DNA of 64,000 bases from DASUCS01 sp041166745 (GTDB taxonomy: Bacteria > Actinomycetota > Acidimicrobiia > Acidimicrobiales > JACDCH01): positions 62,001 to 126,000 of the forward strand of contig JBEEGH010000011.1 in assembly GCA_041166745.1 (NCBI GenBank), read 5' to 3'. Position numbers and translations under genes: made by a program. Positions 55,505 to 63,218 of this stretch are shown one piece after another; positions within the stretch are counted from its first letter, which is position 1, and each line of letters opens with the position of its first letter. Under the pieces are notes generated by a model. That model ran no database searches. It saw nothing but the letters and a program-made list of their open reading frames with translations, and was not told the DNA's origin.

Positions 55505-58201
55505 GTGGCGAAGATCATGTTGGTCGACGGGAACTCGCTGACCTATCGCGCGTTTTTCGCCCTTCCGACCGACATCACGCTGGCCTCTGGGCAGGTCACG
55601 AACGCCGTCTACGGGTTCACGTCGATGCTGCTCAACCTGGTGCGCGACCATCAGCCCGACGGCATCGGCGTCGCCTTCGACCGGCCCGAGCCGACGTTCC
55701 GCCACGAGGCCGTCGCCGACTACAAGGCGAACAGGAACGCCGCGCCCGACATCCTCCGACAGCAGATGGGCCTCGTGCGCCAAGTCGTCGAGACGTTGCG
55801 CATCCCGATCATCGAAGCGCCGGGCTTCGAAGCCGACGACATCATCGCAACGCTCGCGACGCAAGCACGAGATCAGGGCGACGACGTGCTGATCGTCACC
55901 GGTGACCGCGACGCGTACCAGCTCGTCGAGGATCCCTTGATCAAGGTGCTGTACAACCGCCGAGGTGTGTCCGACTACGCGCTGTACGACGAGGCCGGGA
56001 TCGAAGAGCGCACCGGTGTGCCGCCCAAGCTGTACACGCAGTACGCCGCGTTGCGGGGCGACCCCTCCGACAACCTCCCCGGTGTTCCCGGCGTGGGCGA
56101 GAAGACCGCCGCCAAGCTGATCGTCAACTACGGCGGGGTCGATGGCATCTACGAGCATCTCGACGAGCAGACACCCAAGTTGCGGTTGAATCTCGCGGAG
56201 CACGAAGCGAAGGTGCGCAGCAACGTCGAGGTGATGCTGTTGCTGCGCGACGTGCCCCTCGAGGTGGCCCCGGACGGACTACGGCTGGAGCCCTTCGATC
56301 AAGAGGAGGTGCGCAAGCTCTTCGACTTCCTCGAGTTCCGCACCCTGCAAGAACGCCTGGCAGAGGCGTTCGGCGACGTCGAGGGTGGCGCCGCGATCTC
56401 CGCGACCGCGGTGCTCGAGGCCGAGGTAGAGGAGATCGATTCCCCGCCGGAGGCAGTCAAGCTCCTCACGGACCTGCGCAACGGCACCGACGCGCTCGCG
56501 ATCGAAGCCGCGTGGGACGGCCCAGAAGGGCGTAGCCCACTCGTCGGCCTCGCCGTCGTCGTCGACAGCGACAATGCGGAAACGCGTTGGCTGCCTCGAG
56601 AGGTGCTCGACGACGCCAAGGTGCGTGACGCGTTGCGGGCGCTCGTCGCCGAAGGCGGACGACCCATCGCCGCGCATGGTGCCAAGCCATTGATGCGAGC
56701 GCTGCTCGGGCAACTCGAGGCCGACCTGCGCACCCTGCAGCTCGACACCATGCTCGGCGCGTACCTGCTCGACCCGGCCGAGTCGCGCTACCTGCTCGCC
56801 GATCTCCTGCTGCGGTACGCCGCACTGGAGTTACCTCTCGGTGCGAACGGGCCGGGTGCTGGCGAACTTCAGCTCGACCTCGGTGGCGACAGCGTGCCCC
56901 CGTCGCTGGAAACAGCTCGGCGCGCTCTCGCTGTCGCCCGTCTTGTCGCACCGATCACGAACGCGCTCGACGCGCAGGGCTTGCGATCGCTGCACGACGA
57001 CATCGAGGTTCCGCTCGTGCGCGTGCTCGCGCGTATGGAGACGGTGGGGGTCGGTGTCGACGCCGCAGAGCTCAAGCACCTGAACGACACGCTCGCGGCG
57101 GAGTGCGAGGAGCTGACCCAGCTCATCCGTGAGGACGCGGGGGAGGACTTCAACGTGAACTCCACGCTGAAGTTGCGCGAGATCCTCTTCGACCGCCTCG
57201 GCTTGCAGCCACAGAAGAAGACGAAGACGGGCTACTCCACCGATGCGGCCTCGCTCGAGAAGCTCGCGGGGCAGCATCCGATCATCGATCACCTCCTGCG
57301 TTACCGAGAGGTCGAGAAGCTGCGCTCGACCTACGGCGAGGGGCTCCTCGGTGAGGTGCAGGCAGATGGTCGGATCCACGCGACGTTCAACCAGACCGTG
57401 GCGCGCACTGGCCGGCTGAGCTCTGATGCGCCGAACTTGCACAACATCCCGGTGCGCAGCGAACTCGGACGCTCGTTCCGCAAGGCATTCATTCCGGCGC
57501 CCGGCTGCGAGCTACTGGTCGCCGACTACAACCAGATCGAGCTGCGCTGCATCGCGCATCTCACGGGCGACCCCGGGCTCGTCAGCGCGTTCGATTCGGG
57601 GGAGGACATCCACAACGCGACCGCGGCGCGCATCTTCAACGTCGACCCGGCGAAGGTGTCGATCGAGCAGCGCTCGAAGGCCAAGATGGTCTCGTTCGGC
57701 CTGGCCTACGGCATGGAGGCCTACGGCCTCGGTCAGCGCCTGAGCATTCCGACCGATGAAGCGCAAGTGATTCTCGATGCGTATTTCGTCGCGTTTCCGA
57801 CAGTGAAGGCCTACATGGAGCAGACGGTGGCCGAGGCGCGGGAGCGGGGCTACACCGAGACGCTGTTCGGTCGCCGTCGCCTGATTCCGGAGCTTTCCTC
57901 CGGCAACTACCGCATTCGCCAGGCCGGCGAGCGGCAGGCGATGAACGCCGGAATCCAGGGATTGGCCGCCGACATCTTCAAGGTGGCCCTCGTGCGGCTC
58001 GACAACGCACTCGAGGGCGAGGAGCTGAAGAGTCGGATCATCTTGCAAGTACACGACGAAGTGCTGCTCGAAGTGCCGCCCGACGAGCACGACCATGCTG
58101 CGGATCTGACGCGGTCGGTCATGGGCGGGGCTGCCGAGCTACGGGTACCTTTGGCCGTGAATCTGGCCTTCGGTGCGACGTGGGCGGATGCAAAGGGCTA
58201 G
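55505..58201 (+). CDS. polA: DNA polymerase I
   Basis: An 898-residue polymerase. Residues 1-260 form the 5' nuclease (LVDGNSLTYRAFFALP, FEADDIIATLA, GDRDAYQLV, GVPGVGEKTAAKLI). Residues about 300-480 are a 3'-5' exonuclease fold whose first acidic motif is changed (ALAIEAAWDGPEG in place of DTET), so proofreading is probably absent, as in other actinobacterial PolA. The polymerase domain has motif A (VADYNQIELRC, Asp674), motif B (RSKAKMVSFGLAYGMEAYG) and motif C (QVHDEVLLE, Asp851). GTG start. It functions in repair and Okazaki fragment processing. Confidence 0.96.
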   Translation: MAKIMLVDGNSLTYRAFFALPTDITLASGQVTNAVYGFTSMLLNLVRDHQPDGIGVAFDRPEPTFRHEAVADYKANRNAAPDILRQQMGLVRQVVETLRIPIIEAPGFEADDIIATLATQARDQGDDVLIVTGDRDAYQLVEDPLIKVLYNRRGVSDYALYDEAGIEERTGVPPKLYTQYAALRGDPSDNLPGVPGVGEKTAAKLIVNYGGVDGIYEHLDEQTPKLRLNLAEHEAKVRSNVEVMLLLRDVPLEVAPDGLRLEPFDQEEVRKLFDFLEFRTLQERLAEAFGDVEGGAAISATAVLEAEVEEIDSPPEAVKLLTDLRNGTDALAIEAAWDGPEGRSPLVGLAVVVDSDNAETRWLPREVLDDAKVRDALRALVAEGGRPIAAHGAKPLMRALLGQLEADLRTLQLDTMLGAYLLDPAESRYLLADLLLRYAALELPLGANGPGAGELQLDLGGDSVPPSLETARRALAVARLVAPITNALDAQGLRSLHDDIEVPLVRVLARMETVGVGVDAAELKHLNDTLAAECEELTQLIREDAGEDFNVNSTLKLREILFDRLGLQPQKKTKTGYSTDAASLEKLAGQHPIIDHLLRYREVEKLRSTYGEGLLGEVQADGRIHATFNQTVARTGRLSSDAPNLHNIPVRSELGRSFRKAFIPAPGCELLVADYNQIELRCIAHLTGDPGLVSAFDSGEDIHNATAARIFNVDPAKVSIEQRSKAKMVSFGLAYGMEAYGLGQRLSIPTDEAQVILDAYFVAFPTVKAYMEQTVAEARERGYTETLFGRRRLIPELSSGNYRIRQAGERQAMNAGIQGLAADIFKVALVRLDNALEGEELKSRIILQVHDEVLLEVPPDEHDHAADLTRSVMGGAAELRVPLAVNLAFGATWADAKG

Positions 58202-58240
58202 GTCGATCGCAAGCGGTCTATCGAAGGACGAGGAAACAAC

Positions 58241-58480
58241 GTGTCGATGCCACCTCCGGAACATCTGCACATGGGCCAGCGGATGCCCGGCACGCTGTGG
58301 CGCGCCCTGCGACCGCTCCTGCTGATCGTCGTGGTCGTGGCGGTCGTCTTCACGTTGTTCTCGATCGGCGTCGCCATCGGAACGGCCGACAAGTGCGGTA
58401 GCCAGCACTTCAACACGAGCAAGGATTGGAACTACTTCCCGCCACGGTGGGATTGCACCGGTCCGCTCACTGGGAATTGA
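58241..58480 (+). CDS. Small single-pass membrane protein
   Basis: A 79-residue protein with one TM segment (LLLIVVVVAVVFTLFSIGVAIG, about 27-48), a cytoplasmic N-terminus with His/Met, and a short external tail with two Cys (ADKCGSQHF; RWDCTGPL). GAGGAAA about 7 nt before the GTG is a clear ribosome site. Family unknown. The stop is inside the start of the methyltransferase (TTGA). Confidence 0.7.
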   Translation: MSMPPPEHLHMGQRMPGTLWRALRPLLLIVVVVAVVFTLFSIGVAIGTADKCGSQHFNTSKDWNYFPPRWDCTGPLTGN

Positions 58481-59190
58481 ACGACCACTGGTTCGAGCCG
58501 CTGGCCGATCACCTCGGAGCGGCCTATTTGCGGTACTCGTTCACGAAGGGCACTGAGCAAGAAGTCGCGTTCCTGTTCGACGCGCTCGAGCTCCGACCCG
58601 GGATGCGTTTGCTCGACGTGGGTTGCGGGCCTGGACGACACGCGCACCTGATGGCGGCGAGCGGCATCGAGGTCGTGGGCATCGACATCTCGCAGCGATT
58701 CATCGACATCGCCAACGAACGCGCGCCGAGCGGCGCGTCGGCGTCGTTCCGGCGTCTCGATGCCCGCCACCTGCCATTCGACGCTGAGTTCGATGCGGCG
58801 ATCTCATTGTGCCAAGGGGCATTCGGGCTGGTCGGGCCGGGTGACGACGTCGACGTGTTGGCAGGCATCGCTCGAGCGTTGTGTCCTGCGGGCCGGTTCG
58901 CGGTCAGCGCGTTCTCGGCGTACTTCCAGGTCCGCTACCCGCAGGAGGCGGGAGTGTTCGACGTCCAGACCGGTGTGCACCACGAGCGCACGGTGTTGAA
59001 GAACGAGTCCGGGACCGAGGCGGACGCCGATCTGTGGACCACCTGCTACACGGCTCGCGAGCTCCGTCTGCTCTGCGATCGCGCCGGCCTGCACGTCGAT
59101 GCGGTCTGGTCGGTGGAGCCCGGTCGGTACGAGTGCCAGGTGCCGACGATCGAGACGCCGGAGTTGTTGGTGGTCGGCCGTAGAGCCTGA
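58477..59190 (+). CDS. SAM-dependent methyltransferase
   Basis: A 237-residue class I methyltransferase. SAM motif I is LLDVGCGPGRHAHLM and the acidic end of strand 2 is VVGIDISQRF. FRRLDARHLPFDAEFDAAISL covers motifs II-III. The type 11 fold does not identify the target. The TTG start overlaps the upstream stop; an earlier ATG in frame lies within the preceding gene and is unlikely. Confidence 0.83.
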   Translation: MNDHWFEPLADHLGAAYLRYSFTKGTEQEVAFLFDALELRPGMRLLDVGCGPGRHAHLMAASGIEVVGIDISQRFIDIANERAPSGASASFRRLDARHLPFDAEFDAAISLCQGAFGLVGPGDDVDVLAGIARALCPAGRFAVSAFSAYFQVRYPQEAGVFDVQTGVHHERTVLKNESGTEADADLWTTCYTARELRLLCDRAGLHVDAVWSVEPGRYECQVPTIETPELLVVGRRA

Positions 59191-59204
59191 GGCCCTGCTG
59201 GTGG

Positions 59205-59210
59205 TACCTT
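59205..59210 (+). promoter_or_regulatory. Possible -10 element (TACCTT) of rpsA
   Basis: TACCTT lies 54 nt before the rpsA start codon. This would give a leader of about 48 nt. It is one of the few longer leaders in the window. Confidence 0.3.
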
Positions 59211-59216
59211 TTTGGG

Positions 59217-59233
59217 CCGCTCAAATCGAGCGG
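59217..59233 (+). promoter_or_regulatory. Hairpin in the rpsA leader
   Basis: CCGCTC-AAATC-GAGCGG is a perfect 6-bp stem at the very 5' end of the predicted rpsA transcript. The start codon lies 32 nt further on. It may protect the mRNA end or take part in S1 autoregulation. Inference only. Confidence 0.4.
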
Positions 59234-59264
59234 GTACTCGATCCTGTCATCAGAAGGCTCTTCC

Positions 59265-60728
59265 TTGTCCGACCAGACCCCCGACCTCGTTGCTGATGTT
59301 GCTTCCGAGGAATCCCCCGCAGAACCGCCCGCCGAGACGGTCGTCGAAGCCACCGCAGAAGCCCCTGTCGAAGCGAGCGTGACGACCGAAGCGCAGGAGC
59401 CGGACGCGGAACCCGCGTATGTGCCGCGGCAGGTGGTCGAAGACGACCTCGGCGGGATGTCACTCGAAGAGGCGTACGCCGCGTCGATGGTCGAGGTCGA
59501 AGACGGCCAGATCGTCGAAGGCACGGTCGTCAAAGTCGATCGCGACGAAGTGCTGCTGGACATCGGGTACAAGTCCGAAGGCGTCATCCCGGCGCGTGAG
59601 TTGTCGATCCGAAACGACGTCGACCCCTCCGAGATCGTCAGCCTCGGCGACAAGATCGAAGCGCTCGTCCTCCAGAAGGAAGACAAGGAAGGACGTCTCG
59701 TCCTTTCGAAGAAGCGGGCGCAATACGAGCGGGCTTGGGGCACGATCGAGAAGATCAAGGAAGAAGACGGCATCGTCCGCGGTCCCGTCATCGAAGTCGT
59801 GAAGGGCGGACTCATCCTCGACATCGGGCTGCGCGGCTTCCTGCCGGCATCGCTCGTCGAGCTTCGCCGCGTGCGCGACCTCGCCCCGTACGTCGGGCGC
59901 AGCCTCGAAGCCAAGATCATCGAGCTCGACAAGAACCGCAACAACGTCGTGCTGTCTCGCCGGGCATGGCTCGAAGAGACGCAGAAGGAACAGCGCGAAG
60001 ACTTCCTCGCCAACTTGAAGCCGGGCGAAGTGCGCTCCGGCGTCGTGTCGAGCGTCGTGAACTTCGGTGCGTTCGTCGACCTCGGTGGCATGGACGGACT
60101 CATCCACGTGTCCGAACTGTCGTGGAAGCACGTCGACCATCCCGGCTCCGTCGTGGCGGTCGGCGACGAAGTCACCGTGCAGGTGCTCGACGTGGATCTC
60201 GACCGCGAGCGCATCAGCTTGTCGCTCAAGGCCACGCAACAAGATCCCTGGCAGGAGTTCGCCACCACGCACCGCGTGGGCGAGCTCGTCTACGGCCGGG
60301 TCACCAAGCTCGTGCCGTTCGGGTCGTTCGTCCAGGTGGGCGACGGCATCGAAGGTCTGGTGCACATCTCGGAGATGTCGGCGCATCACGTCGACCTTCC
60401 CGAGCAGGTGGTCACACCCGGCGAGGAGTTGTGGGTCAAGATCATCGATCTCGACCTCGCTCGGCGTCGCATCAGCTTGTCGATCAAGCAGGCGGCCGAG
60501 GGCGGCGAGGTGGCCGAGGAGTACCGCGAGCACTTCGGTGAGCACGCGTACGACGACGAGGGCAACTACATCGGCCCCACGTACGACGCTTCGGCCATCG
60601 AATCGGCGTGGGAGGAGTACGAGAAGTCGGAGGGTGGCGAGCTCGGTACGACGCCCGAAATGCCGCAATCAGAGGCGGCCGACCACGCTCCGTCCCCGGA
60701 AGACGCCCCGGACGTCGACGCGGAGTAG
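59265..60728 (+). CDS. rpsA: 30S ribosomal protein S1
   Basis: A 487-residue protein with an acidic N-terminal lead and four S1 domains: GQIVEGTVVKVDRDEVLLDIG (about 80-150), VRGPVIEVVKGGLILDIGLRG (about 168-238), RSGVVSSVVNFGAFVDLGG (about 256-325), and VYGRVTKLVPFGSFVQVGDG (about 340-410). The C-terminus is acidic and disordered. The four-domain form is typical of actinobacterial S1. It starts with TTG, with AAGG 7-10 nt upstream. It helps bind mRNA to the 30S subunit; with so many leaderless genes here its role may be limited to led transcripts. Confidence 0.95.
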   Translation: MSDQTPDLVADVASEESPAEPPAETVVEATAEAPVEASVTTEAQEPDAEPAYVPRQVVEDDLGGMSLEEAYAASMVEVEDGQIVEGTVVKVDRDEVLLDIGYKSEGVIPARELSIRNDVDPSEIVSLGDKIEALVLQKEDKEGRLVLSKKRAQYERAWGTIEKIKEEDGIVRGPVIEVVKGGLILDIGLRGFLPASLVELRRVRDLAPYVGRSLEAKIIELDKNRNNVVLSRRAWLEETQKEQREDFLANLKPGEVRSGVVSSVVNFGAFVDLGGMDGLIHVSELSWKHVDHPGSVVAVGDEVTVQVLDVDLDRERISLSLKATQQDPWQEFATTHRVGELVYGRVTKLVPFGSFVQVGDGIEGLVHISEMSAHHVDLPEQVVTPGEELWVKIIDLDLARRRISLSIKQAAEGGEVAEEYREHFGEHAYDDEGNYIGPTYDASAIESAWEEYEKSEGGELGTTPEMPQSEAADHAPSPEDAPDVDAE

Positions 60729-60734
60729 CCGCGT

Positions 60735-60777
60735 CTCCCCCAATCGGGATTTTTCCGGAAGCCCACTCAGTTTCCGG
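60735..60777 (+). terminator. Weak terminator candidate after rpsA
   Basis: CCC-AATC-GGG followed by ATTTTT (60738-60754), then CCGGAA and TTCCGG as a second small inverted repeat (60755-60776). Individually weak; together they lie where an rpsA terminator is expected. Confidence 0.35.
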
Positions 60778-60896
60778 GTCCGACCGGCCGATCTGATGCT
60801 GCGGAGCCACGCGAGTGGTCCCCCGTTTCGACGCCCCCTGGCCCCTACGATGTCGCAGGGTTTGGGGGGAGAAGGTGTACCGAGGTGTCGTAAGGG

Positions 60897-60921
60897 AACG
60901 CGCGGCGTCACCGCGTTGACC
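60897..60921 (+). promoter_or_regulatory. Inverted repeat and -35-like element upstream of cpaB
   Basis: In the 231-nt gap after rpsA, AACGCG (60897-60902) and CGCGTT (60912-60917) form an inverted repeat that overlaps TTGACC (60916-60921), a good -35 match. The corresponding -10 (CATGTT after 17 nt) is poor. The repeat may be an operator controlling the pilus genes. No further gene is seen in this gap. Confidence 0.3.
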
Positions 60922-60959
60922 TCCACGCATCGCGGGTTCATGTTGGTCCTAGGAATGAG

Positions 60960-61949
60960 GTGGGTGTGAGCTCTCGCAGAACGTTGATCCTGATCGCGGC
61001 AGTGGTCGTCGGTGCCCTGTCCGCGTTTCTCGTCTTCAACTACGTCAACAGCGCTGACGACCGAGCCCGCGGCAACGCGCGCCAGGTGCAGGTGCTGAAG
61101 GTCGCGAAGGACATCGGGAAAGGTCTGACCGGTCGCGAGGCGTTGGCACAGGGTGCGCTCGTCCCCGCGAACATCCCTGCGGAGTTCAAGCCGGTCACGG
61201 CAATCGTCGACTCGAGCATCATCCAGGACAAGGTGGCCGTGGCCAACTACACCACCGGTCAGATCCTCGTCGACGGGATGTTCGCCGACCAGGTCGAGAG
61301 CCAGATCACCTTTGCCGGACGCGTGCCGAACGACTGCGCACCGCCGAACTCCGTCGGTTCGACCTCGGGGAACCCGGTTCCTTGTGTCGGCATCACGATC
61401 TCGGTCGACCAGACCAGAGGCGTTGCCGGCGTGATCGTCCCCGGCGACTTCGTCAACATCCTCATCGTGCCGGAGACGACTTACTGCAAGACCCCGGATG
61501 ACGCTGGCAAGATCACGGTCGAAGCTCCGAAGGGTGGTGTCATCTCCAAGTCCGATCAAGGACAGGTCGCGCAGGGCCAAGCGCTCGACGGCGGCACCAA
61601 CGTCTGTAACCCGGCGCGTGTCCTCTTCCAAAAGGCCAAGGTGCTCTTCGTCGACAGGACGGCAGTGCCCCAGCCGGGTGAGGTCACTGCGACCGGCACC
61701 AACACGGCCACCGCAACCGGTGCGGCACAGACCACGGTGAACACGGGGCTCATCACGCTCGAGGTTCCCGCCTCGGCCGCCTTGCTGATCGCCTCGGTCG
61801 ATCCGTCCGAGTTCTACCTGACGCTGTTGCCACAGGACTACAGCCCCGAGCTGATCCAGAAGGTCGAGCCCTTCCCGACCGTCCTGCCCGGCGAAGATAG
61901 GACCCAACTCACGCCTTATGGCCCTCTGGGCTTCCAAGGGCAGAAGTAG
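60960..61949 (+). CDS. cpaB: Tad pilus assembly protein CpaB (SAF domain)
   Basis: A 329-residue protein. The N-terminal TM segment (LILIAAVVVGALSAFLVFNYV) is followed by a SAF-type domain (VLKVAKDIGKGLTGREAL, ALVPANIPAEF) and the RcpC/CpaB region (VGITISVDQTRGVAGVIVPGDFVNILIV). A Thr/Gly-rich insert (about 195-265) with Cys is longer than in typical CpaB. CpaB acts in the periplasm or cell envelope in Flp pilus assembly. AGGAATGAGG precedes two candidate starts (GTG 60960 and 60966). First gene of cpaB-cpaE-cpaF. Confidence 0.88.
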   Translation: MGVSSRRTLILIAAVVVGALSAFLVFNYVNSADDRARGNARQVQVLKVAKDIGKGLTGREALAQGALVPANIPAEFKPVTAIVDSSIIQDKVAVANYTTGQILVDGMFADQVESQITFAGRVPNDCAPPNSVGSTSGNPVPCVGITISVDQTRGVAGVIVPGDFVNILIVPETTYCKTPDDAGKITVEAPKGGVISKSDQGQVAQGQALDGGTNVCNPARVLFQKAKVLFVDRTAVPQPGEVTATGTNTATATGAAQTTVNTGLITLEVPASAALLIASVDPSEFYLTLLPQDYSPELIQKVEPFPTVLPGEDRTQLTPYGPLGFQGQK

Positions 61950-61966
61950 CCAGTTAGACAGGACAC

Positions 61967-63187
61967 ATGAGCTTCTTTCTCGGTGACGACGAACCTGCAG
62001 GTCGCGACGACCCGCCGCTGACCAGCCATGGCAGCGGTCCGGGTGCCGCGGTCGCGGTCGTTGATGCCGACCAGGCGGTGCGTAGCCGCCTGGCCATGCA
62101 ACTCGGCGACTTCGCTGTGCCGGTTGCGAGCATCGAGGCCCTCCGCGAACGTCTCACTGGTATCCCGCTCGTGGCCGTGCTCGGTCCGTCATGTGCGCTG
62201 CCCGACGGCATCATCGCCGCCGAGAAGCTCATCGCCGACCGCCCCGAGATCGGAGCGATCCTCATCGCTCCGGAGCTCTCGACCGACCTGTTCCGCCAAG
62301 CGTTGCGCGCCGGCATCCGTGATGTGTTGCCGGCACCGGTCGACACCACGCAGCTTTCGGAAGCGGTGCGGCGTGTGGTCGAGACGCTCGCGTCGTCGCG
62401 CGCTCCGGCGCCGCAGGGTTACACCGAACCAACCGGCGAGCTCGGCCATGTGATCACCGTGTTCTCGACGAAGGGCGGCGCTGGCAAATCCGTCATCGCC
62501 GCGAACCTCGCGGTGGTCCTCGCTCGTCGCAGCGAGCGTCCGGTGGTCCTCGTCGATGCTGATCTGCAGTTCGGTGACATCGCGGTGATGCTCAAGCTCG
62601 CCCCGCAACACACGATCGTCGACGCCGTCGGTTCGATCGATCGACTGGATGCGTCGCTGTTGCAGAACTTGCTCGTGAAGCACGAGCCGTCGGGTGTCTT
62701 CGTGCTGCCGGCACCGCTCGAGCCTGCGTTCGCCGACCAGATCGGGGCCGACGAGATGGTGCGCATCGTGGAGATGCTGCGCACGTTCTCCGACTTCGTC
62801 GTCGTCGACACGCCGGCCTACTTCAACGACGTCGTGCTCGGGCTCATCGAGGTGAGCGACGACGTGTTGCTCGTGGCCGGCATGGACATCCCGAACATCA
62901 AGAACGTCAAGATCGGTCTGCAGACGCTTCGTCTGCTCAACACCCCGATGTCGAAGTTGCGTCTCGTCCTCAATCGCGCGAATTCGAAGGTGAAGCTCGA
63001 CGTCGGCGAGGTCGAGCGCACGCTCCAGGTGAAGGCCGACTGTCTGATTCCGAGCGACGTCGTCGTGCCGCAGTCGGTCAACAAGGGTGCCCCGGTGGTG
63101 CTCGATGCTCCGAAGTCGGGTGTTGCTCGAGCCATCGAGCAACTGGCCGACCTGTTCACGGTTGACGCCAAGAAGAAGCGCCGGTAG
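61967..63187 (+). CDS. cpaE: Tad pilus assembly ATPase CpaE
   Basis: A 406-residue protein. Residues about 28-140 are a receiver-like domain without a phosphorylatable Asp at the usual site (PLVAVLGPSCALP). The ParA/MinD-type ATPase domain begins at about 160 with the deviant Walker A STKGGAGKS (Lys169 and Lys174), then VVLVDADLQFGDIAVML (switch I) and FVVVDTPAYFND (Walker B). CpaE positions the pilus machine at the pole or membrane. It begins 17 nt after cpaB with AGGA upstream. Confidence 0.92.
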   Translation: MSFFLGDDEPAGRDDPPLTSHGSGPGAAVAVVDADQAVRSRLAMQLGDFAVPVASIEALRERLTGIPLVAVLGPSCALPDGIIAAEKLIADRPEIGAILIAPELSTDLFRQALRAGIRDVLPAPVDTTQLSEAVRRVVETLASSRAPAPQGYTEPTGELGHVITVFSTKGGAGKSVIAANLAVVLARRSERPVVLVDADLQFGDIAVMLKLAPQHTIVDAVGSIDRLDASLLQNLLVKHEPSGVFVLPAPLEPAFADQIGADEMVRIVEMLRTFSDFVVVDTPAYFNDVVLGLIEVSDDVLLVAGMDIPNIKNVKIGLQTLRLLNTPMSKLRLVLNRANSKVKLDVGEVERTLQVKADCLIPSDVVVPQSVNKGAPVVLDAPKSGVARAIEQLADLFTVDAKKKRR

Positions 63188-63218
63188 GCGGAATGCGACA
63201 GGGTGAGGAGAACGTGAC

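Noticed and set aside
60729..60959. Possible riboswitch (for example c-di-GMP) upstream of cpaB
   Set aside because: The gap has G-rich stretches and one small inverted repeat, but I cannot build a conserved riboswitch core such as paired P1-P3 helices.
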